Assembly: GCA_001771735.1 (NCBI GenBank)
Contig: MEUM01000075.1
Location: forward strand, 1,481-12,400
DNA length: 10,920 nucleotides
From: Caldifarciminota bacterium RBG_13_43_14
GTDB taxonomy: Bacteria; Hydrothermota; Tepidihabitantia; SM23-42
Direction of reading: 5' to 3'
In this document: piece after piece, positions 1 to 6,599 of the stretch
How the letters are laid out: each line of letters opens with the position of its first letter
How positions within the stretch are numbered: the stretch's first letter is position 1
The notes under the pieces: generated by a model
Databases searched by the model: none
Told to the model about the DNA's origin: nothing
The model's input: the letters and a program-made list of their open reading frames with translations, nothing else
Position numbers and translations under genes: made by a program

Positions 1-738
1 CCGCCCTGCGATACTATCATTGATGATTTACAGTTCCGATATCCGGGCGAGCCCTATGGCTTCTTTATGTATAATCAGTCACCATCGAATATGCGCTATT
101 TCCGCGACAATATCATTGGTTATAGTGACCATATGTGGTGGACATATTCCTGCGCTTCGACGGATACCTGCTATGTTACATGGACCCCGGTTATCCCCCA
201 GAACGACACCTATGAAGTATTTGCTTATATACCTAGCGTCAACGCCAATGCCAGCGCCCGCTACGAAATTCACCATAGCGGCGGGACGGCGATAATTAAT
301 ATCGATCAGTCAAATTTTTCTGATGAATGGGTTTCGATCGGCTCCTATTATTTTACTACGAACGGCGGGTATGTATATCTCGGCGATGCCACCGGCACGC
401 CGGGGCAGCGCATTGCCTTCGACGCGATGAAATGGAGCGCGAACAGCATCGGAACCGCAGAAAAACCCGATCACTCTCAGCCGCGTCTATGCCGTTTATT
501 ATCTAATATTGTCAAAAATTCGCTAATGATAAATATCACTGACCATGCTCACGGTCAGATCACTGTCTCTATTTATGATATTACAGGTAAATGCATTTAC
601 CAGAATGATCATCGTATTCAGGATAATAGAAATGTAGTAATCGATGTCTCGAATCTTACAAACAGCATCTATTTTATGATAGTTGCCAATCAGGATTTCA
701 AATATTCAGAAAAATTTATCGTCATCAGAAATAATTAA
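1..738 (+). CDS. Secreted protein, 3' part: golvesin-type domain plus T9SS-like C-terminal sorting domain (partial)
   Basis: The frame is open from base 1, so this is the C-terminal 245 residues of a longer protein; the first in-frame ATG at 67 falls inside the domain and is probably not the start. Residues about 10-145 resemble the golvesin C-terminal-like (xly-type) carbohydrate-binding-like domain: a WWTY segment, a TYEVFAYIP strand, an ARYEIHH strand, an EWVSIGSYYF strand and a final IAFDAMKWS strand. Residues about 165-245 look like a type A sorting domain of the type IX secretion system (VSIYDITGKCIY, then an asparagine-rich stretch, then SIYFMIVANQ and a FIVIRNN end). The protein is therefore probably exported across the outer membrane or surface-attached; its catalytic part, if any, lies upstream. 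It ends convergent with the operon below, 19 bases apart. No clear terminator hairpin is visible between them. Confidence 0.75.
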   Translation, partial: PPCDTIIDDLQFRYPGEPYGFFMYNQSPSNMRYFRDNIIGYSDHMWWTYSCASTDTCYVTWTPVIPQNDTYEVFAYIPSVNANASARYEIHHSGGTAIINIDQSNFSDEWVSIGSYYFTTNGGYVYLGDATGTPGQRIAFDAMKWSANSIGTAEKPDHSQPRLCRLLSNIVKNSLMINITDHAHGQITVSIYDITGKCIYQNDHRIQDNRNVVIDVSNLTNSIYFMIVANQDFKYSEKFIVIRNN

Positions 739-757
739 AATAATTTAATCACGGCAT

Positions 758-1000
758 TCATTTCAGTTCTTCCGCTATCCATTTTTTTATATCTGATTTT
801 GACGGGATCTTGCCGCTGCATTTGACCTTGCTGTTTATAATCAGACCCGGAGTTACGAAAATCTTATATTCCATGATTTTTCTTAAATCGGTTACTTTTT
901 CAACATCGGCCGCGATATTTAATTCAGCCAGGACATCTATCGTTCTTTTGTGAACTTCCTCGCAGCGCGAACAACCTGGCCCCAGGATCTTAATTTCCAC
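758..1000 (-). CDS. Small thioredoxin-like redox-active disulfide protein
   Basis: This is an 80-residue cytosolic minimal thioredoxin fold of the redox-active disulfide protein 2 type (TIGR00412-like). The active-site cysteines are C10 and C13 in GPGCSRC, directly after the first strand, the cis-proline is P51 in FVTPGLII, and a further cysteine is C61. There is no signal peptide. The start is GTG at 1000; an AAGGGGG Shine-Dalgarno (1005-1011) six bases upstream supports it. It is the last gene of the operon, 20 bases after the permease stop. In many genomes such proteins sit beside ArsP/DUF318 permeases, which suggests they reduce the permease or hand it a thiol-bound substrate (known association; the role is inferred). 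Confidence 0.85.
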   Translation of the reverse strand: MEIKILGPGCSRCEEVHKRTIDVLAELNIAADVEKVTDLRKIMEYKIFVTPGLIINSKVKCSGKIPSKSDIKKWIAEELK

Positions 1001-1004
1001 ATTT

Positions 1005-1011
1005 CCCCCTT
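1005..1011 (-). promoter_or_regulatory. Shine-Dalgarno deciding a GTG start
   Basis: AAGGGGG on the minus strand lies four bases before the GTG at 1000. It supports that non-ATG start for the small thioredoxin. Confidence 0.6.
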
Positions 1012-1020
1012 CTGATCAGT

Positions 1021-2187
1021 TCAAGCAAATAATAAACCATACAACCATCCTACCACGGTTGACATCAACACCACCAATAATATATAAACTGCGGTTCTCT
1101 TAGTACCCATTATACTACGCATGACCAACATACTGGGCAAACTGACGGCCGGTCCGGCGAGTAAAAGCGCCAGGGCTGGTCCCTTGCTCATGCCACTACC
1201 CAACAATCCTTGAAGTATCGGCACCTCGGTCAAGGTTGCGAAATACATAAAAGCGCCGAAAATCGCAGCAAAAAAATTGGCAGATATTGAATTGCTGCCT
1301 ACCAGTATACTGATAAAATTTGAAGGGATGATGCCGCTGTCAACCATTGGTCGTCCGAGTAAAAAGCCGGCGATCATAACGCCAAAAAACAACAATGGAA
1401 GTATTTGTTTGGCAAAAAACCAGGTTGAGGTTACCCAGTCGGATAGCTCATCTTTTTTAAACCATGAAAACAATATGATTCCGAGCAATAGCAGTAAACC
1501 AAACGTCAAATACCACTTTATTCCGAACATTAAGCTGTAGAAACTAACCGCTTCTTTCGGCCTGGCCCAGGCAGCAAAGATAAGGATTAAAACCAGAACT
1601 ACAAAATAAATCGTGTTCTGAAATAAAGATCGCTGCTTTATCTCTGGTTCAACGGTTGGCGAGACTTCAGTGACAGCGGTTTTATTTTTAAATAGCGCCG
1701 ACATTAACAATCCGATAATAACTGCAAATACGATTGACCCGACCGCCCGGGCAATACCGATCTCAATTCCCAGAATCCGGGCAGTAAGAATTATCGCCAA
1801 TACATTTATTGCCGGACCCGCATATAAAAAAGCCGCTGCCGGACCAATGCCGGCCCCACCAGAATAAATACCGGCAAAGATCGGCAACACCGTGCAGGAA
1901 CATACCGCTAGTACTGAACCGGACACCGAAGCTACTCCATAAGCCAGTATCCGATTTGCTTTTGGTCCAAAATATCTAATTATTGCTTCTTTGGATATAA
2001 AGTTGATGATCGCTCCGGCAATAAAAAAAGCCGGTATCAGGCAAAAAAGAACATGCTCACGCGCATACTCCTGCACCATAAAGAACGCTTCCAGGAGCGC
2101 ACCCTGCAGGCGAATGCCGGTCAAAGGCACAAAATATAGAATAACAAATACAACAATGAAAATCAAAATCCGGGTCCGGTCTTTCAT
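1021..2187 (-). CDS. ArsP/DUF318-family permease
   Basis: A 388-residue integral membrane protein with about eight to ten hydrophobic helices, fitting the ArsP_1 (PF03773) permease family. Diagnostic segments are VSGSVLAVCSCTVLP, followed by the glycine- and alanine-rich GGAGIGPAAAFLYAGPAINVLA, and a similar second-half repeat around ALALLLAGPAVSLPSMLV, so the two halves look like an inverted duplication. C96 and C98 form a CxC at the start of the conserved segment. A charged, less hydrophobic linker at about residues 168-188 separates the halves. Characterised relatives export trivalent organoarsenicals (ArsP) or Cu/Zn (SO_0444 type); sequence alone does not settle the substrate here. The ATG at 2187 has a strong AAGGAG Shine-Dalgarno (2192-2197), and the gene starts 8 bases after the ccdA-like stop. 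Confidence 0.85.
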   Translation of the reverse strand: MKDRTRILIFIVVFVILYFVPLTGIRLQGALLEAFFMVQEYAREHVLFCLIPAFFIAGAIINFISKEAIIRYFGPKANRILAYGVASVSGSVLAVCSCTVLPIFAGIYSGGAGIGPAAAFLYAGPAINVLAIILTARILGIEIGIARAVGSIVFAVIIGLLMSALFKNKTAVTEVSPTVEPEIKQRSLFQNTIYFVVLVLILIFAAWARPKEAVSFYSLMFGIKWYLTFGLLLLLGIILFSWFKKDELSDWVTSTWFFAKQILPLLFFGVMIAGFLLGRPMVDSGIIPSNFISILVGSNSISANFFAAIFGAFMYFATLTEVPILQGLLGSGMSKGPALALLLAGPAVSLPSMLVMRSIMGTKRTAVYILLVVLMSTVVGWLYGLLFA

Positions 2188-2195
2188 GTTTCTCC

Positions 2196-2885
2196 TTATT
2201 TTATCAAGAAGTAAACACCGACAAGAATAATCAATACTGCAGCCAGTTTACGAAACCAGAAATTAACGCGTTGAAAAGATTTTGATTCGATCAATCCTTT
2301 TGCCGCACCGATCGAAACACCTACGATCAAAATCAATGCGCAATGCCCCAGGGCATAACAGAAAAGCAATCCAACTCCGTATAGCATGTTCCCTCCGGAC
2401 GCGATCAGTACGAGAATAACCGCAAGAATCGGGACCGCGCACGGCGTGGATACTAGCCCGAAAAGTAATCCCATAACAAACGCTCCGGCAAAACCCCTTA
2501 GTTTCGGGCTGCCTATGTTCAAAGATGGTATCGGAATTTTTATGATCTCGAGTAAGTGTATTCCCATAATAAAACACACTGCGGCAACTACGTATTTCCA
2601 GAACACCCCGACATCGCCCAGCAGGTGGCCCGTTGTGGCCGCGAGCAACCCCAGTAAAGTAAACATCAAGGAAAGTCCGAAAACAAACATTCCCGAAAAA
2701 ATTAAGGCGCGTTTCACACCAACCACATCCCGGTTACCACCAACAAAACCAATCATCAGCGGTATCATCGCCAGGACGCATGGATTGGATGCAGTCAGCA
2801 ATCCACCGACAAAAACCGCCATGAATGCAAGCCAGGGATTACTATGGATGACATTTTCCGCTGTCTGGGCGAAATTCTCGAACAT
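2196..2885 (-). CDS. CcdA-like transmembrane electron transporter
   Basis: A 229-residue protein with six predicted membrane helices, matching the cytochrome c biogenesis CcdA / DsbD transmembrane-domain family. The two signature cysteines are C36 in ASNPCVLAMIP and C149 in VSTPCAVPIL, at equivalent places in the two half-repeats. The family carries electrons from cytosolic thioredoxin across the inner membrane to periplasmic thioredoxin-like proteins. The exported thioredoxin encoded just upstream (2-base gap) is the obvious partner. No good Shine-Dalgarno precedes the ATG, so translational coupling is likely. No cytochrome c maturation gene is in the window, so a role in this operon's own redox relay is more likely than heme delivery. 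The symbol is withheld because function within the CcdA family cannot be fixed from sequence. Confidence 0.9.
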   Translation of the reverse strand: MFENFAQTAENVIHSNPWLAFMAVFVGGLLTASNPCVLAMIPLMIGFVGGNRDVVGVKRALIFSGMFVFGLSLMFTLLGLLAATTGHLLGDVGVFWKYVVAAVCFIMGIHLLEIIKIPIPSLNIGSPKLRGFAGAFVMGLLFGLVSTPCAVPILAVILVLIASGGNMLYGVGLLFCYALGHCALILIVGVSIGAAKGLIESKSFQRVNFWFRKLAAVLIILVGVYFLIK

Positions 2886-2887
2886 AA

Positions 2888-3556
2888 TTATTCAGCTTTC
2901 AAATATTTTTCAATCTTATTGATTAGTTTTTGTTCCTCGATCTCACCGGTTAAACGCCAAACCTCCCTACCGGTCGCATCCAATAACACCATGGTTGGAA
3001 TCAACATAATTTTGTATTTCTTGGTCAAATCCTTCTGTTCATTAACTAATACATACACGATTCTGATCTTATCCCCGATCGATTTATTTATGTTCTCCAG
3101 GCGGCTTTTCATGACCTTGCATGCCTTGCACGCCTGCCCGGTGAAGTCAACAAGCACCGGTATATTTAACAAGACTTTAAGACGAAACAGCATATCTTTC
3201 AGCAATGTGATTGCGGCTAAACCTTTTTCAACATTCTCTTTGTCAATCCCATTAATAGAACCGGTTACTGCTTTGTAAATACTATCAAGCGGCTCGCCTT
3301 CATTAATTATAAGAGTTTTATATTCAATCGATGGCGATGCCCATATTGAATCGATCGCGGCAACTGCCAGCCCGTAAATCGTTCCACGTTCAACCGCCTT
3401 GGCATCTTCTATTTTATTAATCTCGTCGATCATCGAATCCACTTTCTCTATTAAACTCACCGCCTGGGCCGAAGCCGGCTGAAAAATTACAAATAACAAA
3501 ACAATCAACAGCATTCGAACGGTTATCCATTTATCGCTTTGGACCAAACTTTTCAT
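2888..3556 (-). CDS. Exported thioredoxin-domain protein with N-terminal helical extension
   Basis: A 222-residue protein. Residues 1-30 are a signal peptide (hydrophobic MLLIVLLFVIF, cleavage likely after PASA). Residues about 31-130 are a predicted mostly helical region I do not recognise. Residues about 131-222 are a thioredoxin domain with VLVDFTG, the active site C143-K-A-C146, cis-proline P187 (IPTMVLLDATG) and a terminal helix. It should act in the periplasm and be kept reduced by the adjacent CcdA-like protein. I chose the ATG at 3556 over an in-frame TTG at 3571, because the Shine-Dalgarno GGGAGG (3561-3566) lies between them and would otherwise be coding. The gene begins 11 bases after the lipoprotein stop. 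It could reduce the CxC of the neighbouring lipoprotein (inference). Confidence 0.87.
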   Translation of the reverse strand: MKSLVQSDKWITVRMLLIVLLFVIFQPASAQAVSLIEKVDSMIDEINKIEDAKAVERGTIYGLAVAAIDSIWASPSIEYKTLIINEGEPLDSIYKAVTGSINGIDKENVEKGLAAITLLKDMLFRLKVLLNIPVLVDFTGQACKACKVMKSRLENINKSIGDKIRIVYVLVNEQKDLTKKYKIMLIPTMVLLDATGREVWRLTGEIEEQKLINKIEKYLKAE

Positions 3557-3560
3557 CGAT

Positions 3561-3566
3561 CCTCCC
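3561..3566 (-). promoter_or_regulatory. Shine-Dalgarno fixing the thioredoxin start
   Basis: GGGAGG on the minus strand lies four bases upstream of the ATG at 3556, next to the preceding gene's TGA. It rules against starting at the TTG at 3571. Confidence 0.75.
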
Positions 3567-3567
3567 T

Positions 3568-4575
3568 TCAAAAATCGAGACTTTGCGCCTGTAAAACACG
3601 TTTTGAATTCACGCTTTGCACATATACGGCAATGCCGATATTATTGACGTCGACAACATGAAAGGGTGGCAGCGGCAAACCGATTATATCCGGTACCGTG
3701 AAATCCTTATTTAATGTTACCGGTTGACCGTAGGTTAAATTAACACCATCCGGAATCAGAAGATTCACCAGCACATACCGGAACGGCACGGTTTCACCAA
3801 TGGGAGAATAATATATTGGCCCGCGTTCATATACTGCATATCCTACTTCAAGATCAGTATCACTGATCGAATCCAGAGCAGTGATCACCACGCTAACATT
3901 ACCGCTTTGGGCACTGCTTGCATACGTGCCGCTTAAATCGATCAATAACGGGCTGGGAACGGCCAGGACGGAATCGATAACCGCGGCGTAGGCGGAACTG
4001 CTGGTCAAACAGGTCGTGCCGTCGACAAACAGTAAAGCGCCGATCAGAAAAGTATCGCAGTAATATAATCGCCGTGTTTCGCTGCCCACGGTTGAGAATG
4101 GATCCCAGGTGTCAAAATGCGCATCCGAAGAAGCGTGATACTCCAAATAAACCATGCGCGAATGATGTTGATCTTTCAATCCGTAAGCCTCAATCCTGGA
4201 AGGATCTCCACAATGACAGGCCGTGGTCAGCATCTCGCTCAAAACATTGCGCGGGTTTTGAATGATGGTAAAATTAACAGTTGACGCCTCACCGGCGGTT
4301 ACGGTCACGGTTTCAATCGCTGGCAAATAGGTTGGTTTTGATGCCTTCATAACATGATCCCCCGGTTCGATATCCGGGATCTCATAATAACCAGTATCAT
4401 TGGTCAAAATCTGTAAGCTTAATTGCCCAAGCTCGACTGTTGCCATGGCAATATTAGAACCGGTTGTATCTTTTACTTGTCCACGGATCAACCCGGTCTC
4501 AGGATTAGAATTGCTCCGGCATGCAAGACCCAGAATCATCAGGGTCAATATTATCATTCCTATATATTGCTTCAT
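3568..4575 (-). CDS. Lipoprotein with carboxypeptidase-regulatory-like and Omp28-like domains; CxC in place of CxxC
   Basis: A 335-residue lipoprotein: the lipobox LGLAC gives lipidated C19. Residues about 28-105 form a carboxypeptidase-regulatory-like beta-sandwich (GLIRGQVKDTTGSNI, then NDTGYYEIPDIEPGDH). Residues about 110-335 resemble Omp28-related outer-membrane proteins, a thioredoxin-like part followed by an Ig-like part: VLSEMLTTACHCGDPS, then MVYLEYHAS, DPF, ALLFVDGTTCL, and later RYVLVNLLIPDG. In typical members the first segment carries CxxC; here it is C120-H-C122, with two further cysteines at C173 and C189. The protein is probably anchored in the outer membrane facing the periplasm or surface. 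An excellent GGAGG (4581-4585) precedes the ATG. It sits 14 bases after the barrel gene, and the two may form an envelope complex (inference). The Omp28 assignment is from motif memory, moderately sure. Confidence 0.72.
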   Translation of the reverse strand: MKQYIGMIILTLMILGLACRSNSNPETGLIRGQVKDTTGSNIAMATVELGQLSLQILTNDTGYYEIPDIEPGDHVMKASKPTYLPAIETVTVTAGEASTVNFTIIQNPRNVLSEMLTTACHCGDPSRIEAYGLKDQHHSRMVYLEYHASSDAHFDTWDPFSTVGSETRRLYYCDTFLIGALLFVDGTTCLTSSSAYAAVIDSVLAVPSPLLIDLSGTYASSAQSGNVSVVITALDSISDTDLEVGYAVYERGPIYYSPIGETVPFRYVLVNLLIPDGVNLTYGQPVTLNKDFTVPDIIGLPLPPFHVVDVNNIGIAVYVQSVNSKRVLQAQSLDF

Positions 4576-4589
4576 TTTTTCCTCCGGCT

Positions 4590-5996
4590 TTAGAAGCGAA
4601 CCGATATTTGCAGCGAGGGGATATGGGCTTTGAAAGCTTCGCTGCCGATATTGTCGTTTTCGTTTATATACTGATATCTCAAAACTGCTTTGGTCTGAAA
4701 AGTGAATTCATAGATGATCTGAAAACCGAAAATCATGGTCTGCTTGTCGATACCCTCATCGGCAAGACTCATTTGATCATCGTCGCGCTGCGTCCTGCGG
4801 TATTCATAACTAAATTCAGACTTGAGATCACTGAATACCGACAGATTCAGCGCCATCGTACCGATAAGGAAATCGGCCAGGGAATGATGCCACTCGCTGA
4901 TCGCATTATTCCAGGTCGGCTTTATCTCCTGCCAATATTTCAAATAAGCGGAAACAGTTGTCTGACGAGAAAATACCGGTAAACCCCGATAGACAAAAGA
5001 AGTCCTGAATCCTTGCCGGTTCCTGGCATAGGATAAACTTCGATAAAATGGCGAGAAATACGGATCCAACCGTAAATACAATAGATCGGCATTTATCCGG
5101 TCTTCATGCGCGAGATTAATGCCGCCGATAATACCATTACCGTATCGTATGGCCTCAGCCGATGAATTCAAATTATCATCACGAATGCTATATGCGTATT
5201 CCCCGATCGCGTTAAAACTACCAATAATCGGGATCACAACATCGGCGCCAAGCACATCGCTGCATAATGGATCTTCGATCGCAACGGTCACTGACTGTGG
5301 ATCATCAGTCAACCGAAGGCCGGTAATACCTAAAACCAAGACCCGGTTAAAAAGCTCAGGCACCAGGCGAATACGGCCACCAGCCAGATAGCGTGCGTAG
5401 GTATTACCCGGTTCAGCGAATTGACACCGGGCAAAAGTGCCTTTTAAATCGATCAAACTCTTTGCATATTCGAGTTTGCATCCTTCAAATTGGTAATCCT
5501 CGCGCGGTTCTTCGAGCGTTTCGCTATCGATACCACCAACCGATACCTGACATCCACAGCCGGACGCGGCCAGGGGATTATCTTTTAAATCCCAGCGCAT
5601 CAGTGTCAGGGGTGTAAAACTTATCTCATAGCTCCCGATCGTACCCTGCCATGATCCACGCTTAAGAACTACCGACCACCAGGCGAAAGGGATCATCGCC
5701 GAAACATATTCTGGCGGAGTATGAACCGAAGATACTTCTTCATTGCTGATGCGTATCCCGGCTTCGATTCTAAGAAAATTTGTGATCGGCAAAGCAGCAT
5801 ACAAATCGAGTCGTTCGCGAAAGCTGAAGCCGGTCTTTAGTGCTTCTCCATAAGTACCGCTTAAGGTTTCCCGGTCGGCTTCAACAAAGCGCATGCGAAG
5901 TTTTCCATCCCCATCGATCTCAAACCCGCTGGCATAAATAAAACCTGTACACAAGATGATTAGAAAAGCTTTTGACAATCGATTGGCTAAAAACAT
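4590..5996 (-). CDS. Putative outer-membrane beta-barrel protein, cysteine-containing
   Basis: A 468-residue protein with a signal peptide (FLIILCTGFIYASG). The rest is rich in alternating amphipathic strands separated by charged turns, and ends in SLQISVRF with the terminal phenylalanine typical of barrels inserted by the BAM machinery. I do not recognise the family; it is probably a porin-like or alginate-export-like barrel of about 16-20 strands. It contains C147-G-C149, C173, C191 and C245, all in one third of the protein, which is unusual for a barrel. A weak AAAGGG precedes the ATG. It is second in the operon, 21 bases after arsR and 14 before the lipoprotein, which suggests it gives the system an outer-membrane step. 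Only topology and location are supported; the substrate is unknown. Confidence 0.65.
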   Translation of the reverse strand: MFLANRLSKAFLIILCTGFIYASGFEIDGDGKLRMRFVEADRETLSGTYGEALKTGFSFRERLDLYAALPITNFLRIEAGIRISNEEVSSVHTPPEYVSAMIPFAWWSVVLKRGSWQGTIGSYEISFTPLTLMRWDLKDNPLAASGCGCQVSVGGIDSETLEEPREDYQFEGCKLEYAKSLIDLKGTFARCQFAEPGNTYARYLAGGRIRLVPELFNRVLVLGITGLRLTDDPQSVTVAIEDPLCSDVLGADVVIPIIGSFNAIGEYAYSIRDDNLNSSAEAIRYGNGIIGGINLAHEDRINADLLYLRLDPYFSPFYRSLSYARNRQGFRTSFVYRGLPVFSRQTTVSAYLKYWQEIKPTWNNAISEWHHSLADFLIGTMALNLSVFSDLKSEFSYEYRRTQRDDDQMSLADEGIDKQTMIFGFQIIYEFTFQTKAVLRYQYINENDNIGSEAFKAHIPSLQISVRF

Positions 5997-6017
5997 CTTT
6001 GCCCTTTACTTAAGTAA

Positions 6018-6347
6018 TCAATCATTCTCAACCAGTGCGTTGAGCAGATTATTCTTTCTTTTCAATTCCTTAATCAGCGGGTATTTAATAAGATCCAGAA
6101 TCTCAAAAATTACCGGGTCGGTAACCTCATACCATACCTCAAGACCTTTTTTCTCGGAGCTCAAAATTCCCGCCCTTTTAAGGATTGCCAGATGATGCGA
6201 AACATTCGATTGTTCGCCCCCAACATAGGGAATGATCCGGCATACACAACATGGCCCCTGTCTTAGTTTTTCGATGATCTTAAGCCTGATAGGATGCGCC
6301 ATTGCGCTCAGGATATCGGCTTTCATTTCTTGAATTTTCTCATTCAT
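6018..6347 (-). CDS. ArsR/SmtB-family metalloregulator
   Basis: A 109-residue winged-helix repressor of the ArsR/SmtB family. Key segments are the N-terminal MAHPIRLKIIEKL helix, the metal(loid) site C33-C34-V-C36, the recognition helix QSNVSHHLAILKRAGIL at about residues 46-62, and the wing with GLEVWYEV. The CVC pair lies where ArsR binds trivalent arsenic or antimony through its alpha-3 cysteines, so a soft metal(loid) or organoarsenical inducer is likely. It is the first gene of the seven-gene operon and probably represses its own promoter through the palindrome at 6350-6371. No Shine-Dalgarno is present and the predicted transcription start is at or next to the ATG, so the mRNA is probably leaderless. 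The C-terminal basic stretch KELKRKNN is a coiled or extended tail. Confidence 0.92.
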   Translation of the reverse strand: MNEKIQEMKADILSAMAHPIRLKIIEKLRQGPCCVCRIIPYVGGEQSNVSHHLAILKRAGILSSEKKGLEVWYEVTDPVIFEILDLIKYPLIKELKRKNNLLNALVEND

Positions 6348-6349
6348 AG

Positions 6350-6371
6350 TATATGATAATATTTACATATA
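6350..6371. promoter_or_regulatory. Candidate ArsR operator (22-bp imperfect palindrome)
   Basis: TATATG (6350-6355) and CATATA (6366-6371) are the outer arms of an AT-rich palindrome in which 9 of 11 base pairs match across the dyad. It lies 3-24 bases before the arsR start and covers the -10 element and part of the spacer. That is where a repressor would block RNA polymerase, and the size suits an ArsR dimer site. Confidence 0.6.
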
Positions 6372-6383
6372 TTCATTTGTCAA
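6356..6383 (-). promoter_or_regulatory. Promoter of the arsR operon
   Basis: On the minus strand TTGACA (6383-6378) is followed after 16 bases by TATTAT (6361-6356). The ATG is only 8 bases downstream, so transcription should begin within a base or two of it. Confidence 0.65.
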
Positions 6384-6395
6384 GTAAAAAAACCA

Positions 6396-6469
6396 TCATT
6401 TATCATTAACAATCTCGATCTGGGACGGATTCTTCAGGATTATCTCTGGCTTACCTTTGTATTCTTTAA
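6396..6469 (-). other. Displaced original 3' end of the nuclease gene
   Basis: Read in the frame the gene would have without the 77-bp duplication, this stretch continues KGKP as EIILKNPSQIEIVNDK and stops at TGA 6398-6396. That is the ending expected for this family (KGKPEII...QIEIV). It is no longer in frame with the rest of the nuclease gene as the sequence stands. With one copy of the repeat removed, 6396-7261 is exactly 263 codons including the stop. Confidence 0.75.
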
Positions 6470-6599
6470 TTAAACCACGCACTCGCACTTTGCGCTTGAG
6501 ATAATAATCTTCAGGATGCGGCCTGGCTTACCTTTGTATTCTTTAATTAAACCACGCACTCGCACTTTGCGCTTGAGATAATAATCTTCAGGATGCGGC
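6446..6599. repeat. Perfect 77-bp tandem duplication
   Basis: Positions 6446-6522 and 6523-6599 are identical over all 77 bases, and the identity ends sharply at both sides (6445 versus 6522 and 6523 versus 6600 differ). The unit lies in the 3' part of the nuclease gene. Its length is not a multiple of three, so it shifts the frame. It is either a recent slippage event or an assembly overlap. Confidence 0.97.

Noticed and set aside
739..757. Bidirectional terminator between the convergent genes
   Set aside because: The gap is only 19 bases and AT-rich; no GC-containing stem with a T run is visible.
2263..2922. Long open frames inside the ccdA-like gene (minus frame 2263-2577 and plus frame 2386-2922)
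   Set aside because: They are alternative-frame shadows of a gene with clear CcdA signature cysteines and membrane helices.
6446..6599. CRISPR or satellite array
   Set aside because: Only two directly abutting identical copies with no spacers; it is a tandem duplication within a coding gene.
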